NCBI RefSeq assembly: GCF_003369795.1
Contig: NZ_CP026730.1
Location: 7,617,001-7,681,000 of the forward strand
Direction: 5' to 3'
Length of the DNA: 64,000 nt
From: Streptomyces sp. CB09001
GTDB taxonomy: Bacteria; Actinomycetota; Actinomycetes; Streptomycetales; Streptomycetaceae
How positions within the stretch are numbered: the stretch's first letter is position 1; every line of letters begins with the position of its first letter. Made by a program: the position numbers and the translations under genes. The notes below the pieces were generated by a model. It made no database searches and was not told the DNA's origin. It saw only the letters and a program-made list of their open reading frames with translations. Positions 42,652 to 50,961 of the stretch are shown here, piece after piece.

Positions 42652-43326
42652 TCAGGGCACATCACCTTCGACCAGCGGTCTCAGCTGACGTTCGACCTCG
42701 GTCATGTCGGGAGCAGCCAGGTTCGTCGTAGCCATCGCAGGGTCGACCAACACACTGTCCGTGCAGTCACCCGTCCCCTCCTTGCCCTTCACATCGAACG
42801 ACTTGACCAGCTCTCCCGTCGTTGCCTCGTAAACCCTGTACTCGTATTTCGCGGGCAAGGTCGTGAACTGGTACTTCTGGCCGGTCTCGGGGACTACGTA
42901 GGAGCAGGGTGTCCCGGACACGCCGGGCACCTCGTGCTCGTACTCGCAGACGACGAGTTGCACCGACCTGAACACGTACTGCCCGCCGTCCAGCGGAAAC
43001 GTCCACTTCTTGGGCAGGGCTTGACGTGTACTGTCACCTCCCTGAGGGCCAGTGACGTGGACGTGATGCGGCCCTGGCCCACGGTATTCACTTCCCTCTT
43101 CACTCAACTGCGACGGCATGATCGGCGTGGTGTCAGCACTGCGGGACGGACAGAACTGATAACTCGGCTCCTTGCTGAAGATCACGTCAAAGTAGCTGAG
43201 TGCCCCGACCAGGGCCCCCGCGGCACCCAGGACAAGGCCGGCCGACAGAAGCGCCCACCTTCTGTGCCTCCTCCGGCTCAATCGGTCCTTCACTGGATCC
43301 GCTCCCCTCAACAGGTCCTCGCTCAC
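42652..43326 (-). CDS. Hypothetical membrane-anchored protein
   Basis: The 224-residue protein has a basic N-terminus (R-R-R-H-R-R), one membrane segment at about residues 26-47, and an outside domain with five cysteines. A cytoplasmic N-terminus and external C-terminal domain are predicted. The family was not recognised. It lies between mobile-element remnants and the XRE/membrane gene cluster, and its plan (short inside, one segment, outside domain) resembles that cluster's proteins without the DNA-binding part. Confidence 0.6.
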   Translation of the reverse strand: MSEDLLRGADPVKDRLSRRRHRRWALLSAGLVLGAAGALVGALSYFDVIFSKEPSYQFCPSRSADTTPIMPSQLSEEGSEYRGPGPHHVHVTGPQGGDSTRQALPKKWTFPLDGGQYVFRSVQLVVCEYEHEVPGVSGTPCSYVVPETGQKYQFTTLPAKYEYRVYEATTGELVKSFDVKGKEGTGDCTDSVLVDPAMATTNLAAPDMTEVERQLRPLVEGDVP

Positions 43327-43423
43327 CCATCATGACGGCCCCTCAAACAGTCGACCGCCGGCAGACCGACCGCAAGAGACCAGGCCCGTAAGATCCACGG
43401 CGAGCGAGACGGCACCCGGGCCC

Positions 43424-43822
43424 TCATTGAGGTTCTCCTCCTGGGCCGGAATCTGCCCACGAACATGTCGTCGCTGGCCTGGCCTCGGCCCTGCGGGCAG
43501 GCCACGAGGCTCCCGCCGCGAGCAAGAGGAAGTCCGGAATGTGCGAGCCCTTGCCTTCCGAGGAGGAAACCGCAGACGGAGCGGCTGGCACAGCACCTCG
43601 TCGAACCCGCCGACGAAGTCCGGCACCAGCAGCAGCCAGAGCTCGGCCAGGCTCGCGAACCCGTGCTGCCGACCGGGTCGTCACCAGGCACTCCAGCCCA
43701 GGCCGGTGACGCTGACCGGTCCGCCAGGCAAACCGCCGTACCGGCACCGATGCCATCGCCGGCCCCGCCGACAGGTCCTTCACCGGGATGATGACCTCGG
43801 ACTTGCCGGTCTTCCACGTCAC
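43424..43822 (-). pseudogene. TnsA-like transposase endonuclease subunit, decayed
   Basis: ATG 43822 opens M-T-W-K-T-G-K-S-E-V-I-I-P-V-K-D-L, then P-V-R-R-F-A-W-R-T-G-Q-R-H-R-P-G-L, the start of actinobacterial TnsA-like heteromeric transposase subunits. After about 43680 the frame is lost. Matching pieces reappear in another frame (F-D-E-V-L-C-Q-P-L-R-L-R-F near 43600) and back in the first (S-H-I-P-D-F-L-L near 43540), as in the nuclease domain. At least two indels. No TnsB/TnsC-like genes remain nearby. Confidence 0.6.
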
Positions 43823-44118
43823 CCTCCACGTACGCGGCCATCCCGGCCCCGGATCCAGGCATTCGGTGGCCCGTTCGGGCGTGGCGAGAGCACACCGCAG
43901 AGCACGAAGCCGTCTGGCGCCTCGTTCAGGTGCTGGCCCGGCCGCTCAACTCCGAACGAGTGTCGTTTGTCCAGGAGTTCGGATGCCATCTGACGGCCTG
44001 CGTGCCTCTGAATGTCGGCGAGTTCTGAAGTCACTCGGGTGCCCGTGGCTGCTATTGCTGTTCCGTCCCGTCACGGCCCGAGATTCTCGGAAGCCACAGC
44101 CAGCCGCGGTACGGGTGG

Positions 44119-45090
44119 TCAGTCCGTTCGGACGAGGAAGCGCTGGTCGGCTGCTCCGGTACATGGTTCTTCGATCGCTTCGGCACCCTCGGCGGTGTCG
44201 TTGCCGAGGATGCCGATGCACCGGCTGCTGTGGGCCGGGCGAAGCCGGAAACCCCCGGCGCTGTCAGCGGCGGTGGGTTCCAAGCGGAACAGAGTGCCTT
44301 GCGTGCAGTCATCACGTGGTTCGAGCATGCCCTTGATCTGGTCGGCGCCCATGACCGTCAGGCATCCCTTTCCTATCTGGGGGTGGTGCCACTGGATGCG
44401 GTACAGGCCCTCGCCGACCGGTTCGAGGTAGGTACGTGGCACGGCGGCCTGGGCACAGGGGAGTTGGACGGCGACGGCACTGTTGTAGGTGCCATGGCGA
44501 TCGCGTCCGTCGGTCAGACAGAGGTCGGGCGTGCGGGCGGGGCGGATGGTGACCCAGCCGTCGGCGGGAGTCCGGGAGGCGGTGGCCGCAGCAGCCGGTG
44601 GGCCTGCGCCCGGAGCTTCGGAGCTGTCGGGGAGTAACTCCCAGGCGGCGAGGGCGAGCAGCGGGACCATAAGCGCAGCCGCGAGCGCGACCGTGCGTCG
44701 CTTGGTCCGGCGGGGCTGCGGGCCCGTGGACTCCTCGTGTCGCAGCTGAGTCTCGGCCGTGGCGTCGACTTCGGGAACGGAGGTCGGCGCCGTGGCGGAC
44801 ACGGCAACGTCACCTGCGGCAATCCGCTCTCTGGCGTCCAGCCAGGCGCCGACCCGCTGCCCGTCCCCGCAGGCGCGGACGAACGCGGCCAGCAGATTGG
44901 GCAGCGGCAGGCTCGTCCGCCTCAGGACATCGGCCAGCGTGCTGCGCGCCAGCACGTCACCGTTTCGGGCTGCCTGCGCCTCCAGTTCGCGATATGTCAG
45001 CCCTGAACGCTCCTTGAGCTGCTGCATCGACTCGATGAACCCGGCAGCGTCTCGGGCTTCATACGGTGAAAGCTCCTCAAGGTTCCCCAT
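44119..45090 (-). CDS. XRE helix-turn-helix protein with membrane segment and ricin-like outer domain
   Basis: The 323-residue protein has an N-terminal XRE-like helix-turn-helix (residues 15-90: M-Q-Q-L-K-E-R-S-G-L-T-Y-R-E-L-E, then L-A-R-S-T-L-A-D-V-L-R-R), an acidic linker, a membrane segment near 135-153 after K-R-R-T, and a C-terminal domain of about 130 residues resembling a ricin-type beta-trefoil (R-T-P-D-L-C-L-T-D-G, L-Y-R-I-Q-W, G-K-G-C-L-T-V). This predicts DNA binding inside and sugar sensing outside. ATG 45090 has AGGA at good spacing. It is divergent from a small secreted protein, with a heptamer cluster between. Confidence 0.75.
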   Translation of the reverse strand: MGNLEELSPYEARDAAGFIESMQQLKERSGLTYRELEAQAARNGDVLARSTLADVLRRTSLPLPNLLAAFVRACGDGQRVGAWLDARERIAAGDVAVSATAPTSVPEVDATAETQLRHEESTGPQPRRTKRRTVALAAALMVPLLALAAWELLPDSSEAPGAGPPAAAATASRTPADGWVTIRPARTPDLCLTDGRDRHGTYNSAVAVQLPCAQAAVPRTYLEPVGEGLYRIQWHHPQIGKGCLTVMGADQIKGMLEPRDDCTQGTLFRLEPTAADSAGGFRLRPAHSSRCIGILGNDTAEGAEAIEEPCTGAADQRFLVRTD

Positions 45091-45150
45091 GAAGGTCATC
45101 CTGCTGTGGCTTCGGCAGGAGGGGCAACGGCGGATTCTGCCATGCCTGGC

Positions 45151-45209
45151 TGTCCGGGGTGGGAACCGGACAAGACTCTGACCAGCCCGGACAGTCCGGG
45201 TCTGTCCGG
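45151..45209. promoter_or_regulatory. Cluster of four TGTCCGG heptamers in alternating orientation
   Basis: TGTCCGG at 45151-45157 and 45203-45209, CCGGACA at 45166-45172 and 45187-45193: two dyads (N8 and N9 spacing), the second around CCCGGAC-A-GTCCGGG (45186-45200). They lie in the promoter between the XRE-ricin gene and the secreted-protein gene, a plausible binding array for the XRE protein. Confidence 0.55.
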
Positions 45210-45359
45210 GACAACCGGTGGCCGTTGCCCCGTTCCTCAGCGGTCAGCAGTCTCAGCGGTGCCCCGGCTGCTCAGTCGAGATCGTCCCGGCTGACGGCAG
45301 GTCGCCTCGGACAGCTCGCCTGCCCAGGCTTGCCACCCCTTGGAACGAAAGGTAAACAG

Positions 45360-45641
45360 ATGCGCATTCGTCCTGCTCTCGCCGCCGCAGCCTTAACAGC
45401 AGCACTCGCTGTTGGCGTTGCCGGCGCACCCGCACAAGCGGCCGATGCCGACAAGGGCATCCGAACCACCTCCGTCCTGGCGCCCACAGGCGCCACCGCC
45501 TCCTGGCACACCCTCGATGAGTTCTTCTGGGGCTTGGAGTGCGAAGCCGCTAAGACCAGTCTTGAGATTCAAACAGGCTGGATTCTCCGTTGCACCGGCG
45601 GCAGCGCCGTGACCTACTACAAACTCCAGCGCTGGTACTAG
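45360..45641 (+). CDS. Small secreted protein
   Basis: The 93-residue protein has a clear signal peptide (M-R-I-R-P, Ala-rich core, A-Q-A cleavage near residue 29) and a mature part of about 65 residues with two cysteines (G-L-E-C-E and L-R-C-T-G) that could form one disulphide. Family not recognised. The translation start is GAAAGGTAAACAG-ATG, almost the same as that of the secreted protein at 49808. A strong terminator follows. It is divergent from the XRE-ricin gene. Confidence 0.75.
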   Translation: MRIRPALAAAALTAALAVGVAGAPAQAADADKGIRTTSVLAPTGATASWHTLDEFFWGLECEAAKTSLEIQTGWILRCTGGSAVTYYKLQRWY

Positions 45642-45678
45642 AGCGGCAGAAGCTCCCGTGATCAGCACCCAGACCAAC

Positions 45679-45709
45679 GCAGCGGCCCCGCCTCCGGCGG
45701 GGCCGCTGC
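45679..45709 (+). terminator. Strong terminator hairpin after the secreted-protein gene
   Basis: GCAGCGGCCCCGCC pairs perfectly with its complement across a 3-nt loop (14-bp stem), 37 bp after the stop codon. Confidence 0.8.
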
Positions 45710-45754
45710 CCCGTCCAGCCAAGATTTCCGTTGGCCTTTACATGCAACAGACAC

Positions 45755-46162
45755 TCAGCTTGTTCTCTGTCTTCGGCGGTCTGCGGCTGGGTCGGGCGGG
45801 CCCATGAAGGCGTCGAGCTCCTCGACGATCTTGCGGAGCTCGCGGGCTCCGCGAAGCGACATTGCTCGGATCACGCCGTCAAGTAGGGCACGGCCTTCGA
45901 GAGGGTTGCCGCAGCAGTACCAGTGCACGTTGCCGAACTCGTCGTCGTGCCAGAGCTCGGGCTCGGAGCGGTGGACGTAATCCTTCCACAGGCGCAATGC
46001 AGCGCTGATGTCCCCCGGCTGGAGGTAGTTCCGCGTGCGTTCAAGGCGAACGATCTCGGACAGCGCTCGCGGGGAGAGGCGGTCGATGACCGGCCTTGAG
46101 CGTTGTGACTGGTGCCGGTCCGGGATGCTGGCCCGGATGTGTCCTGGCCGTCTATGCGGCAT
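45755..46162 (-). CDS. Hypothetical protein
   Basis: 135 codons; residues from about 25 onward look like genuine coding sequence (I-D-R-L-S-P-R-A-L, L-R-L-W-K-D-Y-V, N-V-H-W-Y-C-C-G-N-P-L-E-G-R-A-L-L). The first 20 residues are Arg-rich, so the true start may be nearer 46090. It resembles short Streptomyces hypothetical proteins; function unknown. Confidence 0.55.
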   Translation of the reverse strand: MPHRRPGHIRASIPDRHQSQRSRPVIDRLSPRALSEIVRLERTRNYLQPGDISAALRLWKDYVHRSEPELWHDDEFGNVHWYCCGNPLEGRALLDGVIRAMSLRGARELRKIVEELDAFMGPPDPAADRRRQRTS

Positions 46163-46288
46163 GGACCTTTCGGTTGGTCGTCATGCCGTACATGCTGCCA
46201 CGGTCTCGAACGGGCTCGCTCACCTGTGGGTAGTCACCGGTCGTGGAGGGGCCTTCGTCTGATCATATGCTCCGACCAAGGAGTACAC

Positions 46289-46560
46289 GTGACCACGACG
46301 AATGCCGCGAGGGTGAGTCTGCTGCATCACAATGTCCGGTGGGAAGCGTTCGCGGAAGCGTCACGCTTCCGGGGAGAGTTCTACGAGTGCCTGACCGCCC
46401 GGCGTGACGAAGTTTTCGAACTGACCGACGCGCTGCTGTGTGTCGGGGGAGGGCGGTGGTCTCGCCGGTCATCGAGGCCGGTCGCGGCGCCTTGCGGCCC
46501 TTGTGCGCCGCGTGGAGGGCGCACAGCCGTCACCAGCTTGCCGAAGCAGCGTGGGCTCAG
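46289..46560 (+). pseudogene. IS701-like transposase N-terminal remnant (copy 1)
   Basis: GTG 46289 after a perfect AAGGAG site opens a reading frame with F-R-G-E-F-Y-E-C-L-T-A-R-R-D-E-V-F-E-L-T-D-A-L-L-C near residue 28, matching the conserved start of Streptomyces IS701/DUF-type transposases. About 60 residues in, the frame shifts and decays. The catalytic domain is absent. Confidence 0.6.
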
Positions 46561-46686
46561 CCCGGTGAACGGGGCTATCCAGGACGGCTCCGACGCCGTG
46601 ATCACACCGGCCATCCGGAGATCATTTCAGTTGCCGGCACCCTTCCTCACGGTGATCCTGAGCTACGAACAACCAAGGGGGACAAG

Positions 46687-47070
46687 GTGGGACTGATGCT
46701 CTTCCCGGGCGACGACGACGTGGCGAGTCCGGACGTCTCCTGGTCGTACACCGGCTTCGGCACGTTCAGGAAGTGGTTGGCTCAGGCCGAGGGGTTCACC
46801 CTCTCCGAAATGAACGGGTTCGGCGGAGAGCGCCAGTGGCGCAGTGTCTCCACCACGCTGGCGCCACTGCTCAACCATCCAGACGACGACGGCCCCGACC
46901 TGACGCCGGCTCAATGCGCGACCATGCTGCCCCGGCTGGAAGCGAGTCTCGACCAGCGGCAGTCTGACGACAGCGACCCTGTCATGCGACGGCGCATCGA
47001 AGACGTCAGGCAGTTGATCACCGTCCTGCGGTTCTGCGTGGACAAGGACGTCGAGCTCATCTTCGGGTAG
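46687..47070 (+). CDS. Hypothetical protein
   Basis: The 127-residue soluble protein starts at GTG 46687 after GGGGG. It contains L-F-P-G-D-D-D-V-A-S-P-D-V-S-W-S-Y-T-G-F, L-A-P-L-L-N-H-P-D-D-D and a long C-terminal helix (R-I-E-D-V-R-Q-L-I-T-V-L-R-F-C-V-D-K-D-V-E). This looks like a conserved Streptomyces hypothetical family of unknown function. It follows a transposase remnant directly, which may have displaced its original promoter. Confidence 0.6.
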   Translation: MGLMLFPGDDDVASPDVSWSYTGFGTFRKWLAQAEGFTLSEMNGFGGERQWRSVSTTLAPLLNHPDDDGPDLTPAQCATMLPRLEASLDQRQSDDSDPVMRRRIEDVRQLITVLRFCVDKDVELIFG

Positions 47071-47309
47071 CCCCGGGAGCGCGGAGCACCCCGCCCCGCG
47101 GGGATGGGCCGTGGTTACGGGACAGTCTTTACTTGGAGGACAACCGACTGGCGTTTCTGGACGCGGCCCGCGCGGTCATGGGGTAGCACACCGCCACCTC
47201 GAAGATCGTTTATGGGACAGCCCTTAAAGAGCGTTTCATCCCTTTCGTACGTTTTCTCTCAATGTGAGACGCTATTGGGCCATGAGAGGGCCAGTGGCAA
47301 GATGTGCTG

Positions 47310-47759
47310 ATGGGGATGATCGATAGCGACAGTGGAGCCGTCCAGTACGTACGGTTCCAAGCGCCTCACCGGAACAGCCGAGGCCACTTCACCGGTGTTT
47401 TCGGACTCGTCAACAATCTGGCGAGGGAGGGAAAGCTCTCGGACGAGCAGGAGAATTTCCGCCGCCGCAACAACAGTTGGTACGACGCCGCGTACACCGA
47501 CCCCTCGACCGTTGACCCCCACGTCTACGACGATGAGATCAACCCTGGCGCGGCGGCATGGTTCAAGCCGTCAGCCACTCATCTCCTCGCTCGCGTCTCC
47601 GGTTATCTGGAGATCCTGTCCGCGCACGGCGTCGACTGCCGGGCTCTGTGTTCCGTAGACCCGGGGCGGGTCATCTACGAGGACGACGTACAGATCGTGG
47701 TCGTGCCACATGCACTGGACGCCACTGCCGCCCACGAGAGCACCAACACCCAGAAGTGA
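47310..47759 (+). CDS. Hypothetical protein
   Basis: The 149-residue soluble protein was recognised only as a Streptomyces hypothetical type: Y-V-R-F-Q-A-P-H-R-N-S-R-G-H-F-T-G-V-F, N-N-S-W-Y-D-A-A-Y-T-D-P, W-F-K-P-S-A, then Y-L-E-I-L-S-A-H-G-V-D-C. ATG 47310 or 47316 could be the start; neither has a strong ribosome binding site. The stretch 47071-47309 has no gene. Confidence 0.6.
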   Translation: MGMIDSDSGAVQYVRFQAPHRNSRGHFTGVFGLVNNLAREGKLSDEQENFRRRNNSWYDAAYTDPSTVDPHVYDDEINPGAAAWFKPSATHLLARVSGYLEILSAHGVDCRALCSVDPGRVIYEDDVQIVVVPHALDATAAHESTNTQK

Positions 47760-47782
47760 CGCGCGCGCAGCCAGGTTGTGCG

Positions 47783-48618
47783 TCAGGTGTCGCGCCAGTT
47801 CGGGGTGGAATCGCGGGTGAGTCTGCGGCTTATGAGGTCGATCATGGCGATATGGATCATGGCTTCGGAGCGATGGGGGTGGGTTTCGTAGTCACGGGCA
47901 AGCCGGCGGTGGTGCATGAGCCAGCCGAAGGTCCGCTCCACCACCCACCGTCGGGGACCTTGAAGCCTTTGACGCCGGCCTCACGCTGGACGACTTCGAC
48001 GTCGATGTCGAGGCGGGCGCCGTGCTCGATGGCTTTGGTGCGGTAGCCGGTGTCGGCCCATGCCTTGGTCACACGCGGGTGGGTGGCGGCGATGTGGGAC
48101 ATCAGATGCATGCCGCCGACGTTGTCGGAAACGCTTGCCGCGGTAACCCAGACGGCCAGGAGCAGGCCGATGGTGTCCACCCCGATATGGCGCTTGCGGC
48201 CTGCGATTTTCTTTCCAGCGTCGATGCCCTGGCCTGCCGTCGGCACATTGCTGGAGGTCTTCACACTCTGCGCGTCCAGCACGCAGGCAGTCGGCTCGCC
48301 GTCGCGGCCTTCGGCCTGGCGGACCAGGCGCCGCAGGAGACCGTTGAGCTGGTCGAAGACGCCTTCCTTCTGTCATGCGGCGAAGTAGCCGTAGACGGTT
48401 TCCCAGGGGGCGAAGTCGTGCGGCAGGTAGCGCCAGGGGATGCCGGTGCGGTCGACGTAGAGGATGGCGTTCATGATGCTGCGCAGGTCGTGCTCGGGCG
48501 GGCGGCCGATGTCCAGACCCTTGCCTCTCCGGTCGGCCCGCCAGGCGGAGAGTGTGGGGCAGATCAGTTCCCAGCGCGCATCGGACAGGTCGCTGGGATA
48601 CGGGCGGTGTCGCGTCAT
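47783..48618 (-). pseudogene. IS5-family transposase with nonsense codon and frameshift
   Basis: ATG 48618 opens M-T-R-H-R-P-Y-P-S-D-L-S-D-A-R-W-E, the IS5 start. After F-A-A an in-frame TGA at 48373-48375 stands where relatives have Trp, followed in the same frame by Q-K-E-G-V-F-D-Q-L-N-G-L and the DDE parts V-L-D-A-Q-S-V-K and W-A-D-T-G-Y. A second lesion, a one-base frameshift near 47955, moves V-V-E-R-T-F-G-W-L-M-H-H-R-R to another frame. Two lesions make it inactive but fairly recent. Terminal inverted repeats were not found. Confidence 0.8.
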
Positions 48619-49415
48619 GTTTCGGTTGTGCCGTCGAGCAGACCGTCTCCCCAGGGCGCAAACGAGGTCCACCGGGGGCGTGTTGGGATCAGACAGGAGC
48701 GGACGGAACGAAACGGGTTGCCGACTGTCGACACGAACCCCACGTCTCCCATCAGGCATGTCTGCCCCAAAGGTCCCATACCGGATCGGCTCGCGAAATG
48801 TCACTAATCAACCCTGTCGGGACAAAACGCTCTTTGAGAGGTAGTTCCTTATGGCGTGATCGCTCGCTGAACGGTGTCGGACGGACCTCTTTGAGCGCAC
48901 GTACCCCGTTGCGGGCAGGTCCCCTGCTCGAAACAAGGGACAGACGCGTGGCCACGGCCCCATACGTGGCGAGCCGCGCGGCATACAGAGGGTCCGGATG
49001 GTGCATCGACGACTCCTCGGTGCCCAGACCAGGGCTTCGGCGACCTCGCGGAGCTGATCGAGCCTATCCGCCGGAGCTGTCGAGGGAAGTCTCGAGGCAT
49101 GCCTCCCGCCTACGGCTCCAGCGAGCCGTGGTGGCCTCGGGGCTGCCGAGGGAGCAGACCGCCACGGCGGCGAGGCAGCTGACCGAGGCGGCGCCCCACA
49201 AGCCGATTCACGCACTTTGGTTGACACCTGACGTCGGCAGTCTTCAGCTCGCCCTCGTCGTCATCGAGTCCAGCCGCGTCTGGATGCGGCGTCACGTCCT
49301 ACTCATCCAGGTCCCCTGCGCTGAGCTGGACGAAGAGACGTCGGTCGCCGTCGAGCTCCGCTGTCTCCGTACGAATGGAGGCAGCGGAGCCATCAGGCGT
49401 TCAGGGGCCGGTCGG
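48619..49415. other. Intergenic stretch without a clear gene
   Basis: About 800 bp with no supported gene. A plus-strand frame from 49110 to 49390 has some coding character (T-A-A-R-Q-L-T-E-A-A-P-H-K-P-I-H-A-L-W-L) but no start or recognisable family; it may be a remnant. Confidence 0.35.
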
Positions 49416-49808
49416 TCAGGCCGACGCCAGTCCCGCGCTGTAGCTGGAGAACAGCAGGCGGTACTGCGTTCTGTCCAGGACGTTGGTGGCCGCCTCGATC
49501 CAGGAGCGTGCGTAGGCGGTCTTGAACCCGTTGCACCTGCCGGTCGCACGGAAGCAGACCTTCACGTCGGTCATGACGTTGGCCTTGATGTTGATGTCGG
49601 CGCAGTACGGACTCGTCGTGGCCCACCCGGTACGCGGCCACTTGTGCAGTTCGCCGTATTCGACCGTCTCGTAGCCGACCGAGTGGTCGTAGCAGGCCTG
49701 GGCTCGGGCCGGCGCGGCCGCGGCCGGAACCGTGGCCGCGGCCGTCACACCTCCGGCGGCCAGAGCAGCGGCCATCACAGAATGCATCACACGCGAACGC
49801 CGTTCCAT
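49416..49808 (-). CDS. Small secreted cysteine-containing protein
   Basis: The 130-residue protein has a signal peptide (basic start, Ala-rich core, likely cleavage around residues 32-36 at A-R-A) and a mature part of about 95 residues with four cysteines (A-C-Y-D, Y-C-A-D, V-C-F-R, R-C-N-G), suggesting two disulphides. Family not recognised. Its start GAAAGGTAAACA-ATG closely matches that of the secreted protein at 45360. It is divergent from the XRE-peptidoglycan-binding gene. Confidence 0.75.
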   Translation of the reverse strand: MERRSRVMHSVMAAALAAGGVTAAATVPAAAAPARAQACYDHSVGYETVEYGELHKWPRTGWATTSPYCADINIKANVMTDVKVCFRATGRCNGFKTAYARSWIEAATNVLDRTQYRLLFSSYSAGLASA

Positions 49809-49929
49809 TGTTTACCTTTCTCGTTGTCGGCCGGTGGCCGAACCCGGTGGGATGCGCTGCGGGTTCGGCACTGCAGAGATTGCCGGTCAGGTTGGGCGCG
49901 GGCCACAGCATCCGTTCGCTTGGGAGACC

Positions 49930-49943
49930 GTGGGACGTCCCAC
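49930..49943. promoter_or_regulatory. 14-bp palindrome GTGGGACGTCCCAC
   Basis: A perfect inverted repeat in the 319-bp divergent region between the secreted-protein gene (start 49808) and the XRE gene (start 50128). It could be a binding site for the XRE protein, though its sequence differs from the TGTCCGG heptamers at 45151-45209. No gene is supported elsewhere in this region. Confidence 0.4.
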
Positions 49944-50127
49944 CCTTTGACCTTCTGGGATGCCCGGGGCGATGCGGCACGCAGGGGACGGCGGACTGCG
50001 TGTGCCCTGGCCGGAAGAGACCGATTCGGCGGGCCGGGCCGAACCGGCGAGTCGAGTGAGGTGTACCGATGGGGAACGACTGCCTAGCGGGGCAACGGAC
50101 AACTGTGCTTGTGAGCAGGGGGGGGTC

Positions 50128-50961
50128 ATGCTGCGTTGGAAGGCATTACCGGATTCGCTGGATCCACGAGTGCGGCAACTCGTCGTTCAATTGAGAAGGC
50201 TCAAGGACCGAAGTGGACTGAGCCTGGAGTCGCTGGAGACGAAGACCGGCATCAGCCGTTCGTCCTGGGACCGCTATCTCAATGGGAAAACCCTGCCGCC
50301 ACGTCGCGCGGTGGAGGAATTTGCCCGGGCTTCCGGGGCAGACAGCGTCCGCCTGCTGGTCCTGCACGAGATTGCCGAGGACGCCCGGCAGCGTCCCAGC
50401 GCTCTGTCTGCGTCGGACTGCGTGACCGACCCGGGGGCCGACGTTCCGGGGGTGGAATCGCCACCGGTGAAGGACGCCCGGCCGCCGTTGGTGCGCAGAG
50501 GCGCAGCCCTCGCCGCCGCCGCGTTCACCGCGCTGGCCGGCATGGGCGCAGGGATAGTGATCTCCTCGGCATGGAACGATGACCGCTCCGCCAGTGACCA
50601 GGTCAAGGCCACGGTGGCGGCTGCGGGACCCAGCAGCAGTACGACCAGTGCTGCGGCCGGAAGGGAACGATACGTATTTCAGCCCGGCAAGACCTATCCC
50701 TGCGAGGTCCGCAGGAGCGAAACGACCGCAAAGGGACTGTACGCCGGTTACAGCGTGACGCGGAGTGCCGTCCTCGCGGGGCCCGGTTGGGACGTGGTGG
50801 AGGCCCAGTGCCTGCTGCGCCATCACCACATGGAACCCGGCGTTGTCGACGGAGTGTACGGACAGCAGACCATCGCGGCCGTGATGCGCCTGCAGGAGAA
50901 AGCCGGGCTGCCCGCGGACGGCGTCGTCGGACCGCACACCTGGCGGGTGCTGCGCGGATGA
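50128..50961 (+). CDS. XRE helix-turn-helix protein with membrane segment and peptidoglycan-binding domain
   Basis: The 277-residue protein has an N-terminal XRE domain (L-R-R-L-K-D-R-S-G-L-S-L-E-S-L, then I-S-R-S-S-W-D-R-Y-L-N-G-K), a membrane segment near 128-148, a Ser/Ala linker, and a C-terminal peptidoglycan-binding domain 1 (V-V-E-A-Q-C-L-L-R-H-H, G-V-V-D-G-V-Y-G-Q-Q-T-I-A-A-V-M-R-L-Q, then P-A-D-G-V-V-G-P-H-T-W). ATG 50128 has a G-rich ribosome binding site. Its stop overlaps the next XRE gene by ATGA. It suggests a regulator that senses cell wall outside and binds DNA inside. Confidence 0.8.
   Translation: MLRWKALPDSLDPRVRQLVVQLRRLKDRSGLSLESLETKTGISRSSWDRYLNGKTLPPRRAVEEFARASGADSVRLLVLHEIAEDARQRPSALSASDCVTDPGADVPGVESPPVKDARPPLVRRGAALAAAAFTALAGMGAGIVISSAWNDDRSASDQVKATVAAAGPSSSTTSAAAGRERYVFQPGKTYPCEVRRSETTAKGLYAGYSVTRSAVLAGPGWDVVEAQCLLRHHHMEPGVVDGVYGQQTIAAVMRLQEKAGLPADGVVGPHTWRVLRG

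Noticed and set aside
47761..48640. Terminal inverted repeats for the IS5 copy at 47783-48618
   Set aside because: GGTTGTG occurs near both ends but in the same orientation, so it is not an inverted repeat.
48552..50087. A 511-codon open frame on the plus strand
   Set aside because: It crosses an IS5 remnant and the opposite strand of the secreted-protein gene and shows no domain; only a short central part has some coding look.
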